DNA of 64,000 bases from Ophioceras dolichostomum (Eukaryota; Ascomycota; Sordariomycetes; Magnaporthales; Ophioceraceae), in NCBI GenBank assembly GCA_003049485.1, contig PYST01000194.1:1-64000 (forward strand), in the 5' to 3' direction. Every line of letters starts with the position of its first letter. Position 1 is the stretch's first letter. The position numbers were made by a program, and so were the translations under genes. Under the pieces are notes generated by a model, which worked only from the letters and a program-made list of their open reading frames with translations, was not told where the DNA came from and searched no databases. Shown here piece after piece: positions 23,534 through 34,200 of this stretch.

Positions 23534-26500
23534 TCACCCATCATCATCCCACCATCCCATCTCAACGCCTCCTCCCATCCCACCAATCCCCATCCCCATA
23601 CCCATCCCCATACCCATACCGGTGCCCGGCCCAACAGCACTGATCCTCACCGCCTTCTTCCTCGGCAGCGTCGCCGAAGAAGAAGCACGCTGCATCGCAG
23701 CAGCGGCATTGCTGCGATGTTTGTGGTTGTGGTTGTGGTTGTTGCTCATTCCGAAGGAAGGCGACGCCAACCCGCCCACCATCTCCCTGCTGTTCCCACC
23801 TTGCCTGACGGCGGCAGCAGCGTCACCAGCAACGTCCTCCGGGCGAGGCGTAGCGGCCGTAACCATCGTCGTCAGCATATCGTCTTCAACCTCGTCGCTA
23901 GCAGTAGTAGTAGTAGCGGTGTCGACAGATGAAGAGCCGAGCGTCGGCATCTTACGCCGGGAAGAGGAGATCGAGGACGCCGCCATCGCCGTCCTCCCGT
24001 GCTGGTGCGAATGCGGCTGGTGCTGCTGCTGCGCGTGCGGCTGATGGTGATGAAGGAACAGGCTCGATCCCAGCCTGGGAGACTTTCTAGAGTTGCTAGC
24101 GGGGGCAGCAGCAGCCAGCTTGGCCGCCGTGGCTACCACCGGACTGCGACTCCTACCCGCGGCATCCACCAGTTTCTCGTGGGCCTGCTCCGGGACCTGG
24201 AGCAGGAATGAAGGCGGCGAAGGCGAATGCGAGGAGCTGGTATCGCGATTGCTGGTAGTATCGCGACGACGACCGCGTTGTTCGTGGCCGAGGTCGTCAT
24301 CGAGAAGATCAAGGTGGTTGTTGTGATTGCTGTTATCAACAACAACTTCTCGTTCCTCTTCTCCCTCTTCTTCGTCAGCCGCTCCATCGCTGTACTCTGC
24401 CTCCTCTTCCTCCTCCTCCAGCTCGTTAACGTCGCCGTTGCGGTAGTTAGGGAACTGGGACAGGAAATCGCCCAGATCTGGACTCGGCTCCCTCATCATC
24501 GTCGTCATTGTCCGGTGCTGCTGCTGATGGTCCTCCTCAGAGACGTCGAGCGCATCGAGGGCCTCCATGGGCGATCTTGCCGCGCGGAGGGAGGGCGTAG
24601 ACTTGGACGTGGCGGCGGCAGCAGCAGAGTTGGCGGTGGTGGTCGTTTGGTGGGCCACTGGACGGTCGAGGTACTGCAGCACGCGCTCACGCCGCGCGGC
24701 GGCTTCGTCGCTGGCTTCACGCTGACGGCGGCGGCGGCGATCGTGGGTGTGTTGGTCGTCGGATACCATCGAAGATTGGCGCGACCGTTGCTGTTGCTGG
24801 AGGACAGATTCGCCACGGTTGCGGCGTTGTTGTGACTCGCGATGGGAGTGGCGGTCCTTGCTCCCCGATGCTGCTTCTGCTGCTACCGCGTTGGGTTGAG
24901 GCGATGAAAGGCTTGCGAAGAGGTTTTGTGGAGGCACGGACGACGCCCGCGCTGTCCGTGTCGGGACGGGAGAGGAGGATGAGGAGGAGGAATGCATGCC
25001 CGCTGCTGCTACCCCGCGGCCGAGGAGGGTCGCGGACGCGGAGCGGCCCAGAGCTTCCTTCATCACTGCCACTTGAGGGATCTTGTCGGTCTGCGGTGGG
25101 ACCCGAACTGTATGGTCTTGGGGCTGCTGGTGCTGGTGCTGGCGCTGTGACTGTTGAGGCTGGTAGGATGTCCCCACTACGTTCTGGGTCGCTGCAGCCC
25201 CGGAGGTCCTCCGACGCTGAGGTCGGGGGGCCAAAGCCGCGGGCGCCATGGAGTGGGTGCTAGCGGTCGAGCTGCGGCGGTAGTGCGAGAGGGAGCTCTC
25301 GCACATGCGCTGGCTCGCGCTGCTGGACGACATGGTCGCGGCGTGCCTACTCGCACTGCCACCACCACCACCACCGTCGCTGCTGCTGGCGCCGTTGTTG
25401 AGCCTGTTCAGGCTTCCGCCTGCACCGCCCTCGGAGGCGATACCGCCAGCGATGGCGATGCCAAGCCCCACTCCGGGCGCGGAGGGGAAGGAGTCCAACA
25501 CGCGCTCGCGCTCCTCCTCTTCGAACTCGGCGATGATAGTCTCCCGCATGCGGGCCCGCTTATGCCTAAGCGCCGCGAGGAGCATCTCCTCCTGGCGCGT
25601 GACGGCCATGAAGCGCGCGGCGAGGGCTGAGGCTGACTCGGAGCTGGGTCTGTTAGAGTCTGTTTGAGACGGTGGGGGCTGTAGAGAGGCGCGCTCGGCG
25701 GCGGCGATGTTATTGTTCTCCGCGGAAGTTACCGCATGAGGGGTTATGACATCTTCCTCGTCGTTGAGAGCGAGGTCGTCATGTTCGTTGTTGTTGGTGT
25801 TGCTGTCGTTGTTGTTGTTGTGATTATTATTATCGTTGCCGGGCATGAAGAGAGAGTTGCCCCGTGAGCGGAGGAAGAAGTCCATCGAGGTCTCCGACAG
25901 GGCCGAGACGGATATATGGCTCGACGAGCTAATCCCGCGATCTGGCATATCTGGGCGCTGAAAGTACTGCTGCGAATTAGTCCGAGACTGTGAATGCGAC
26001 GGCTGGCGCCGCTGCCGCTGCCGCTCCTTCCCGCGTGGTTGAGTCTTCGACTGCGTCTCTGCCGGGATCATGGCAATGGCAATGGCGCGGGACTCGTGGC
26101 CTGGAGCACCTGCTAGTGGTGGCGAGACGGTGGCCGGAACATTAGTGCCCTCCAAGGCAGCCAGCGTCGAGGACCTCTTAGACGCCGTCGTGCTGGACGA
26201 TTTGCTGGACGATTTGAGCTGGAAAGGCAGCTTGGTTTCCAGCCCGATGGACCCGCTGGCGACGCTGTTGATCGTCAGGTCCGACATTCCGGACAGTCGT
26301 GAGACGGGGCGCACCGCACGGCCATGCATCGGTAGCGGGGCCGTAATCAGCGAGCTAGTCCGTGGGTTGATCGCCGGCATCACAAGCGACCCTGGTGAGG
26401 AAGAATGCGCCGCGGCAGTGCTCTGCGAGGCGGGCGAGGACGCTGATGCGAGTGTTGTAGTGCTGTGATTGGGCCTCCCGCGCTGTTGCTGCTGTTGCTG

Positions 26501-28288
26501 CTGCTGCTGTTGCTGCTGCTGCTGTTGCTGATGATGATGCCTGCTTGCGGAAGCGCAAACTCCGACCATCTTGGCAATCCGTAGACCAGCTGGTGCTCCA
26601 GCCATCGATAAAACATTTGACCTCCTATTTGGCACCGGCGGCAGGGCGTGCGTGGGTGGTGCCCCCGGGCTGTCTTCCGGGATGGAGAAGGACGTCTTCG
26701 GCGGCGTGTTGACAAAGTCGTCCTCCGAGTCGGAGGACAGGGATAGGATGCTGTTCTGCTTCAGGTCCATCTCCAGCCCACTCTGCGTGGTGCGCTTAGA
26801 GGCCTTTGACGTGCGCGTGTAGCGACTTGATACACTGGCCGAGCAATCCACAGTGGGCGACGTCAGACCCCCGGCGAGGCCACCCACGACTCCCCCGCTG
26901 GCCGGGCTGAGCACCGCCGTCAGGGGCGTCACCGGTCCACTGCTTGCGTAACTAGCCGACAGGGAGCTTTTGCTTGTCCCGCGGGCCGTCATTGTCGACG
27001 CCGAGTAGGGCGTTAGCAGGCCTTGGCTGGTCGGGGTCGGTCCTGGACTCAGCTGTGATGGACTCAGCGGACTCCTCGTGGCTTCCCTAGGGCTGTCGAC
27101 GCCGCCAGAGCCGGTCTCGTCACCGTCCTCGTCACATTGGGAATGCTGCTCGTAGTGGCTATACAGACTGTTTAGCGCAGCCCTATTCCTCGCCTGGGCG
27201 AGCGACCTGGCGGTGGCTGTGTTGTTATTGTTGCTAGAGGTGCTGTCGCCATGGCCAAGTATAGGGGTTCCAGCGGCGCTAGAGCTGGAATGCGACAACA
27301 GGTCACTCAGCTGCTCGCGCGAACTCTTTTTCGCCGCCTTTGACTTCGCAACCGCATTCCTATCCGCACGTCGTTTTATTAGAGGTGGCGCAAAGGCAGG
27401 CGAGTCGGCCGAAGCCAAGGGAGACTCGTTAGTCATCAGCCTCTGTCCCTTCGGACCAGTAACCCCGGGAGCCCCTTTCGTCCCTAGCGATAGTGACGAG
27501 GCGCTTCCACCCGCGCCCGCGCCACTGCCTCCGTTCTTGGCGGGATTCAGTGACGATCTGACTTTCGGCAAGAGATGAGTTAGGTCAAGCCGCGCCGGCT
27601 TTTTGGGGTTCTTCCTCTTGTCCCGGGGCGGAGACGGCATGTTGCCACCCATGTTGCCGCCCATGTTGTCGTACACCGACCCCGGCTGGAGTGGAGGCAA
27701 CGGTGGCCCCTTCGCCATGGCCGATGCTGAGGTCTGCTGGGAGATGGAGAGTGGCATCTTGGCCTTGTCGTAAAACGAAGCGATGGTTGAGCTCGACTCC
27801 CTGCGCCGGATGCTAGACGTGTCTGTAAGGGCATCGTGGAAGTCGGCTACGCCCTGCCTGCCGTGTGGAGTGCGCATATACTTGTCGAGTGTGCGGGGGA
27901 TGATGCCCGATTCTTCTTCGTCCATGTCACGCCCTTGGTAACTCTGGCTATCCCTCTCCTTCTCCCTCCCCCGCTCGCGGTCGCGACGGCGGGCAGCGGC
28001 GGCTTTTTCCTCGGGAAGCCTGTGTAAGCCCTCTTCTACCTCGCTGTGCTCATCCTCGCTGTCTGTTCCCGGTACGGATATGCTGATGGCCGAGGTCGAT
28101 CGTGCGTCCCAATGGCCCCTTGATGAGTCCACATTGAGGTCTGCAATGCCCAAGATCCTTTGGGCTTTCGTGAGGGCGATGGTGGGCACGGACGGATGTT
28201 GCGAGGAAGTCGCCGAAGGTGGTGTTGGTGGTGGTGCGACGGCGGCCTTCTGCCGTCGGCCTGGGAGTGGAAAGCTGAACCGAGGCAT
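23534..28288 (-). CDS. Large low-complexity Ser/Gln-rich protein of unknown function
   Basis: A single open frame of 1,584 codons. The start at MPRFSFPLPGRRQK is supported by the compact, ordered N-terminus that follows, with LTKAQRILGIADLNVD and HWDARSTSAISISV. I have seen this kind of N-terminal block in uncharacterised proteins of related fungi, but I cannot name the family. The rest is mostly disordered: Ser/Thr/Pro-rich, a Gln tract near residues 583-600, Asn-rich runs, acidic patches (EEEEEEAEYSDGAADEEEGEEE) and basic patches. A short helical region around AARFMAVTRQEEMLLAALRHKR looks ordered and may form a coiled coil. There are no transmembrane segments or signal peptide. A scaffold, cytoskeletal or regulatory role is possible, but nothing in the sequence proves it. 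An 8.7-kb gene-free stretch lies upstream. Confidence 0.85.
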   Translation of the reverse strand: MPRFSFPLPGRRQKAAVAPPPTPPSATSSQHPSVPTIALTKAQRILGIADLNVDSSRGHWDARSTSAISISVPGTDSEDEHSEVEEGLHRLPEEKAAAARRRDRERGREKERDSQSYQGRDMDEEESGIIPRTLDKYMRTPHGRQGVADFHDALTDTSSIRRRESSSTIASFYDKAKMPLSISQQTSASAMAKGPPLPPLQPGSVYDNMGGNMGGNMPSPPRDKRKNPKKPARLDLTHLLPKVRSSLNPAKNGGSGAGAGGSASSLSLGTKGAPGVTGPKGQRLMTNESPLASADSPAFAPPLIKRRADRNAVAKSKAAKKSSREQLSDLLSHSSSSAAGTPILGHGDSTSSNNNNTATARSLAQARNRAALNSLYSHYEQHSQCDEDGDETGSGGVDSPREATRSPLSPSQLSPGPTPTSQGLLTPYSASTMTARGTSKSSLSASYASSGPVTPLTAVLSPASGGVVGGLAGGLTSPTVDCSASVSSRYTRTSKASKRTTQSGLEMDLKQNSILSLSSDSEDDFVNTPPKTSFSIPEDSPGAPPTHALPPVPNRRSNVLSMAGAPAGLRIAKMVGVCASASRHHHQQQQQQQQQQQQQQQQRGRPNHSTTTLASASSPASQSTAAAHSSSPGSLVMPAINPRTSSLITAPLPMHGRAVRPVSRLSGMSDLTINSVASGSIGLETKLPFQLKSSSKSSSTTASKRSSTLAALEGTNVPATVSPPLAGAPGHESRAIAIAMIPAETQSKTQPRGKERQRQRRQPSHSQSRTNSQQYFQRPDMPDRGISSSSHISVSALSETSMDFFLRSRGNSLFMPGNDNNNHNNNNDSNTNNNEHDDLALNDEEDVITPHAVTSAENNNIAAAERASLQPPPSQTDSNRPSSESASALAARFMAVTRQEEMLLAALRHKRARMRETIIAEFEEEERERVLDSFPSAPGVGLGIAIAGGIASEGGAGGSLNRLNNGASSSDGGGGGGSASRHAATMSSSSASQRMCESSLSHYRRSSTASTHSMAPAALAPRPQRRRTSGAAATQNVVGTSYQPQQSQRQHQHQQPQDHTVRVPPQTDKIPQVAVMKEALGRSASATLLGRGVAAAGMHSSSSSSSPVPTRTARASSVPPQNLFASLSSPQPNAVAAEAASGSKDRHSHRESQQRRNRGESVLQQQQRSRQSSMVSDDQHTHDRRRRRQREASDEAAARRERVLQYLDRPVAHQTTTTANSAAAAATSKSTPSLRAARSPMEALDALDVSEEDHQQQHRTMTTMMREPSPDLGDFLSQFPNYRNGDVNELEEEEEEAEYSDGAADEEEGEEEREVVVDNSNHNNHLDLLDDDLGHEQRGRRRDTTSNRDTSSSHSPSPPSFLLQVPEQAHEKLVDAAGRSRSPVVATAAKLAAAAPASNSRKSPRLGSSLFLHHHQPHAQQQHQPHSHQHGRTAMAASSISSSRRKMPTLGSSSVDTATTTTASDEVEDDMLTTMVTAATPRPEDVAGDAAAAVRQGGNSREMVGGLASPSFGMSNNHNHNHKHRSNAAAAMQRASSSATLPRKKAVRISAVGPGTGMGMGMGMGMGIGGMGGGVEMGWWDDDG
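26482..26539. repeat. CAG/CTG trinucleotide tract (poly-Gln) with ATG repeat
   Basis: On the minus strand this reads as about 16-18 CAA/CAG codons preceded by three CAT codons, giving HHHQ and a long Gln run in the large low-complexity protein. Mixed CAA and CAG codons suggest selection or slow evolution of the tract, not pure slippage. Confidence 0.85.
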
Positions 28289-31200
28289 TGTTGTCGGCCG
28301 AGGGCGGAGGGTACGTCGTCGGCCCGGGTCCGGCTGGACATGGGCTTATAGCCGGCGAGCGACCCCCTTGCAACCAGCCGAAGCTTGGCCGTACGACGGG
28401 GCGCACTCCGCCCCAAGGATACCTCTCCGAGACGGATGTTTCTCCCCAGAATTCCCCGGTTACGCCCTCGCGGCGGCGAGGAACAGAGGCTCGCCCGTGC
28501 TGAGGCGCCTCACGTCGCTCTCGGGGGGAGCGGCGCAGTGGTGGCACCAGGGCGGCGGCGGCGAAGGGGTTTCGAAGGCGGTGAGGAGTGTGTATTATTA
28601 GCCATGTATTGACATCATATGTTGTTGTTGTGGTATATCAGCGACGTCTTTATGTGCGATGGCGGCAATGCGGAAAGGTGAGGAGAAGCTTCGGTGGCCC
28701 GTCTGACCTGCTGCTTGCCCGACGTCGTGCGATGTGTCGACTGTCGTGCGTGGTCTTTGATCGTGAAAGGGCTCGAGGGAGGCAAAGGGCACACAGGACT
28801 TGGTAGCGTGTCGCGAGCTCGTTCTCAAGGATGGGACCAGAGAAAATCCAGGAAAGGATCGGAGGGAAAGAAGAAAAGATACGAAATATGGAAAGGAGGT
28901 ATGACGACGACAACGGTCCCCTAGTTACGCCAGCGATGGGCCAGACGAAGAGAAATTTCCCTTTTTCCAGCACGAGCTATCGAAAATAGACGCATGGGCT
29001 TCCCGGCGTGGACGTCGCCGACATTAAGAGAAAAGACCATCAGGCGGCCAGTGCTGGGCGCTCTCGCTGGTCGCTGCTGGCTGGTGCTGGCTGGCTGCTG
29101 GCTCCTCCTGGCTGGCGACCAGGTCAAGGCGAGGACCACTCTTTCGTATTAGTGCAACAAGCCGGTCTGGGGGTACACAATCTTAAAACCCATCGAGAGA
29201 AGGCGGGCGGGTCTCGCGCTCATGTTGGATACGCCTCTCCCGGTCCATTAAGTCACTATGTTAAGAAAGTGTGGGAGGTGGGAGAGCCAGCGCTGGGAAT
29301 CGGAACTCTGTGGGTATAACAAGCAAGGTATAAGGTCAAAAGGCTGGTCGAGTCGGGAAGCGCGCATGAGTTCGTAGCCGAACGAACACCACAGCGCGAC
29401 ACGGGGCGTGTTGCCCAGAATACCTAGGTACGGATATCAGTTCTCGACACGGACGGGAGCAAAGTGGTAGATAACAGTAGTAAACCCTCTTGAGATCATC
29501 CTGCAGGGACATCGGGACCCAGGTCCTGTATGGAGACAATGTCCTCAAAAATGCTGGTGACGGCAATCTCTGCGCCGTGTGCACCAGAGAGAAGAGAACT
29601 CGGAGAAGCCAAGCCGTCGGTGTGGTGGCAGGTGGACCCAAACCAAGCCAAAAATCACCGAAAAGAAAACCCATTCCCCCATTGATCCTTCCCTTCCCCC
29701 TTTGCTTCCTGTCCAGGAAGGGACTGCCACAGCTGCAAAGAATCGGTGGAATGGATCAGGGATGGATGGTTGGATTGATGGCGTTTGGTTGCAGCAGCGA
29801 GCGAAGGAAACCACTGAGATCCACCACATGGCGGGCCTGCCCCTGAAGATTCTCTGCAGGGGTCATCCTGTGGAGCAGGCCCCTGTTGTTCACTGTTCGT
29901 GGCCTAGCGCTGCTTTCCAGCGGAAGTGCTAGCAGCAAGCCATCTGAAAGATTCGATGGACCGCAGGCACAAGCCCTGCGCAACAAGCTCGCACCAAGCA
30001 TCATTATCGTCTAACGAATAACTATACATTTTTCTTTTTTCTTTTTGTCCTCTCGCGACTTGTACATACTATGATGTCGAACCGGGATCAAAACAGAAGA
30101 ATGAAAAATTGGGACTCCGGAAATGGCGTCGATTCAGCCGTTGGCTGGAATACTCGGATCGTTTTCGGGGACTCCTTGAAATCGAGCGACTGTCATTAGG
30201 AATTTTCACAAGCAATCAAGCAGACTGGCCGCTGACTGCCCGACCAACCGACCTTCATCCGAAATCTGCGATTCTCCCCTGTTCTTCTCCACTCGACCTG
30301 AGACGCCACCAAGCCAGAACAACAACACCGTTGTACAGAGAGATACATATAATAAAAACGAGAAGAAAAGGAGAAAAGAAACAACCCCTGGTAAAGCCCC
30401 AACCTCCATCGACAAGCTCGCCAATCCATTGATCTCCCATCAGCTCCAGACAGGGTGGGGAGTCGGCCCCCGCTCGAAAGGTGAAGGTTGCATCTGTCGC
30501 ACAGAAGGACGGACACCAACAACGACTGGACACCCACCCTTGTCGCTCTCTTTGCGAAAGAGAATCTTCAAATTGTTGACACAGGAAAGCTCACTCTAGG
30601 AGCAAGAGAAGCTGTCCTTTCGTTTGATTTTTCTTCTTTTTCCTCATCTTCTTGTTCGTCTTCTGCCTATATTCTCCTTTGCGCGAAATGATTTCAATGG
30701 AATGCGGGAGGGTAGATGCGGAGAAGGACAGCTAGTGCAAAGCCCCTGGCGCCGTGTCACGGCCAAACGGACTAGCATCAACGCCGTCCCATTCTGACGT
30801 GTTACCAAGCAATCTGACGGAAAAGCCGGACTCGAAGCTTCAAGCCAGAGACGAAATCCCAAATCATGTCAAATTACTAGCCCTAGGTAGCCAAGGTGTG
30901 CAGGATAGTAGTAGGTAGGTACATGCTTCGTTGTAGAGCCATTGGTGGCCACGGCGCTCCCGCTCGCATGCCCTCTTTGCATTCCAGGCACATGCAATGT
31001 ACACAGTAGCGGCAGCCGAGGATGGGAAGAGGAACTCACGTCGCGGTTGGCTGGCTCAGGTTTGGGAATTAAAGGGTTCGTGTCTTTTCTTGATCGTAAT
31101 GGAAGCTCTCCTAACGGCTGGTCTCAATTCTGCCGGCAGACGTTCCTGAAACACTATGGTGGAGGATGCATCCAGATGGGTGTGGATTGATGAAGCGATC

Positions 31201-34200
31201 TCGCGATGCGGCTCGTTGCAGCTCGGCTCGTCGAGATTTGATTGATCGCGACGCTGTGTGCCCAGATATTTGGAACCTTAACTTACCTCAGCCCGAGCCG
31301 AGACAGACACCAGAGAGACAGCTGCCGCCACACGCACTTCAAAATAATACGGACCATTGGACCGACCATCTGTCACTATCGCTATCACTATCGAATTGCC
31401 GACAGCCCAGGCTGCTCGATGCTGCTGTGCCTCGTAGCATTTTCGCGTCCTTACGAGCCGGGCCCGGGACACGGAACAAAAGTCAAACCGTCATCATCAA
31501 CCGCGACAACGAGGCCAGTCCGAGACGCGATCTGTTTGTTTTTGCTTCTCCTTCAACTTCGACAAATTGTTATGATAATCTATATCATACAGTGATTTCT
31601 TTTTGGACGCCTGCGCCCCCTTTCTGCTTCCCCTATCTGATGTAAATAACCGAGCGTTGACTTCAACGAACCTGCACCAGAAATAATGATAATATTATCG
31701 CCTTCGAGCTCGAGGACTTTCCTCTTCAGGTCAGTCGTGAAGCCACTGGACCAGACAGAACTCGCAGCTCGAGAACGAGACAGGGAGGTCCATGCTTCCC
31801 ACTCTCGACTCCCAGTATCAGTACCGAATTCGGCAGTTATTGGACGGATGCTGACACTTTCCTGCTTGTGTCACCGCATTTTGAGCTGGAGATATTGCGT
31901 CCTACAGACGCATCGACCCTGGGCAACTGCATCTTAACTCTCCCCTGCATCGTAGGTTGTTCGGAATATCCAATTACGGAAGTTTTTGATGAAGATCCTC
32001 TTGGGAGAGTAGAAGTGAGTGCGACGAGAAAGAGAGAGAAGTAGCTTTCCTCCAAACGGTCAAGTTGGCTGTACGGACCGTTTTTCTCCCTATCACACCC
32101 CCAGACCGAGAAAAGAAACAGACTGCTTGTCGTCTGTCAAGACCAGTGAGCGAAGCGTACCAAGTATGGATAGAGGGTGGTCAACCATCATCAACCATCC
32201 TTCTGCGTTCGAGCCTCTTCATCGTCCAGTCAGCCAGCCTTCTTCTGCCGCCATCGCGATCAAAACCATCCCGCCTGTTTTGATCCTTCCTCTCGACCAA
32301 CTCCCACCTCCCTCCCTCACGGTTCCGTTCACACTTCCGTCAAAGCGGATCTCGACCCGGTACCACTTCGCCCTCTCCCGGGCCTTCTTGGATCGATCGT
32401 CCGTCCTGGTTTGTCGAACCCGCCTCTCTCTTTAACGGTTCGCTCGAAAACAGAGGCTTGCATAGGCGTAGTAGTAGATACCATCAGGTCGTTCGTTCAT
32501 TGAAGGCTGGCGGGGGATGCAGCTCCACGATCCCCGATTTGTATGTTCAAAACCGTCCCAAGTAGACATACTACGTTAGATAGGATAGTTTCTAATCCGG
32601 ACTGTTGATCCGTGGACTTTGAAGCAATGGTTCACAAGATGCCCCTCACATCGACCTCAAGCTAGCCCCATGGTGATGCACTATCGAATTGCTCTTCCCC
32701 AAATCGGCATAGCAGACAAACTACTGTACAACTAGTCCACATCACCCTGGAGGGAATGCTTTTAGGCCATCGATGATGCGGTGTGAAACCCCTCACCATT
32801 CACGCCAGGCCAAGCGAGGGATGAGATGCTACTGCTGCCACCTGCAGCAGTCGCACGTCTCTCCCCCTGTTCCATCCCCGCATTCGCGGGCAACGGCGTT
32901 GGTGAAGACTGAGGTCAAGGACCGGCTAACGCACTCAGCTCCCGAAATAACGGGACCTGTCACATTGGGATACCCCCCTCGTCGAGGCGTTAGACTTTTG
33001 GGTTGGCGTTGAGTCTAAAGGCGCCAGGTAGTCTCGCGATGGATGCCGAGACTCCCACTCGTTGCCCTCCTGACCTCTCCCCTGTGATACCTACCAACAT
33101 TCGTGCTACCAGGTGCCCATAACTGACGCACGGAAGAAAAAGGAGGTGCTGTAGAGCGAACAGTGCCCCCTAACATCGCAGCTAGCTCAAGATTGACAGC
33201 GCCACCACTGCTATCACATCGTCGAGGCCGACCGCGGATGTACCAAGCCTCCAGGCCGTTCTCAAGAGCCCAATCGTCCAGCGCATCTCGCTAGCATTCT
33301 CCGCACTGTTTCCTGCAAGGCATTGATTGATTGTCCACAGCCTCCATCCATGCAAGCCCGCTCAACGCGTTCAGCATTCAAGACTGGCCGACTTACTTCC
33401 CGTCTCTCTCACACAAGCAAACCCAAACCCAAAATCGGGAGCTGCCGGTTTAAGAGATTTACCCGTTTGCATCATCGGCGGTTCATCGATGTGTTTAAAC
33501 ACCCACCGTGAAGGTTGGTTCAATGCCGTTCGGTATTTTGATCAACCAAGATCCCACCCCTTGCTTGCTGCTTGTGGAGGGCTTGCAAAAAGCCACCGCC
33601 AGCCCAGCTCCAGCCCAGCACCAGCAGCACCAGCGCCAGTGCCATGTCCGGCATGCTGTCAGGTGGAGAACGGGCCCCTATATCAGCGATGGATTATTGC
33701 CTGGGCAGGCTCCAGGGCTGCTGACACCCTCGACAACATGAATTGACCTTTTCCAACCTCCACGACCACCAGCAGCCAGCACAGAGAAAACACCGCGATG
33801 ATTGCGCTCGAGCCCTATCTTCTTCATTTCTTCTCGTTAATGCGATCAATATTGCTGTCCGCACACACACGTTTTACTTCTCTTCTTTTTTTTTCCTCTA
33901 ATAGGTCTCAGATATGAGAATATGCCTCCGGCCTCTCCGACACCGTCACCGTCACCGTCATCACTCTCATCGTCACCTCTACTTCCCACCAACCTGCCTG
34001 TGCTCACCCCTCCATCTCTCTCCCCCTCATTTCAACCCCGCCCTGTGGTGCCTCAGTAGAGTCGCAGAAGCATCCACCATGCATTGAATGCAGCTCATCG
34101 CTTCACCGAAACTTTGGGAACCTTGGGTCACTTGCTCAACCCCTCCCCGAGCATCCCGGTGGACGATCTGCACATTTCTGTTTCTCGCTGCGACGTCGCT

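Noticed and set aside
23622..28080. Many long plus-strand open frames opposite the large low-complexity gene
   Set aside because: They mirror its repetitive codons on the other strand and have no independent family match or start context.
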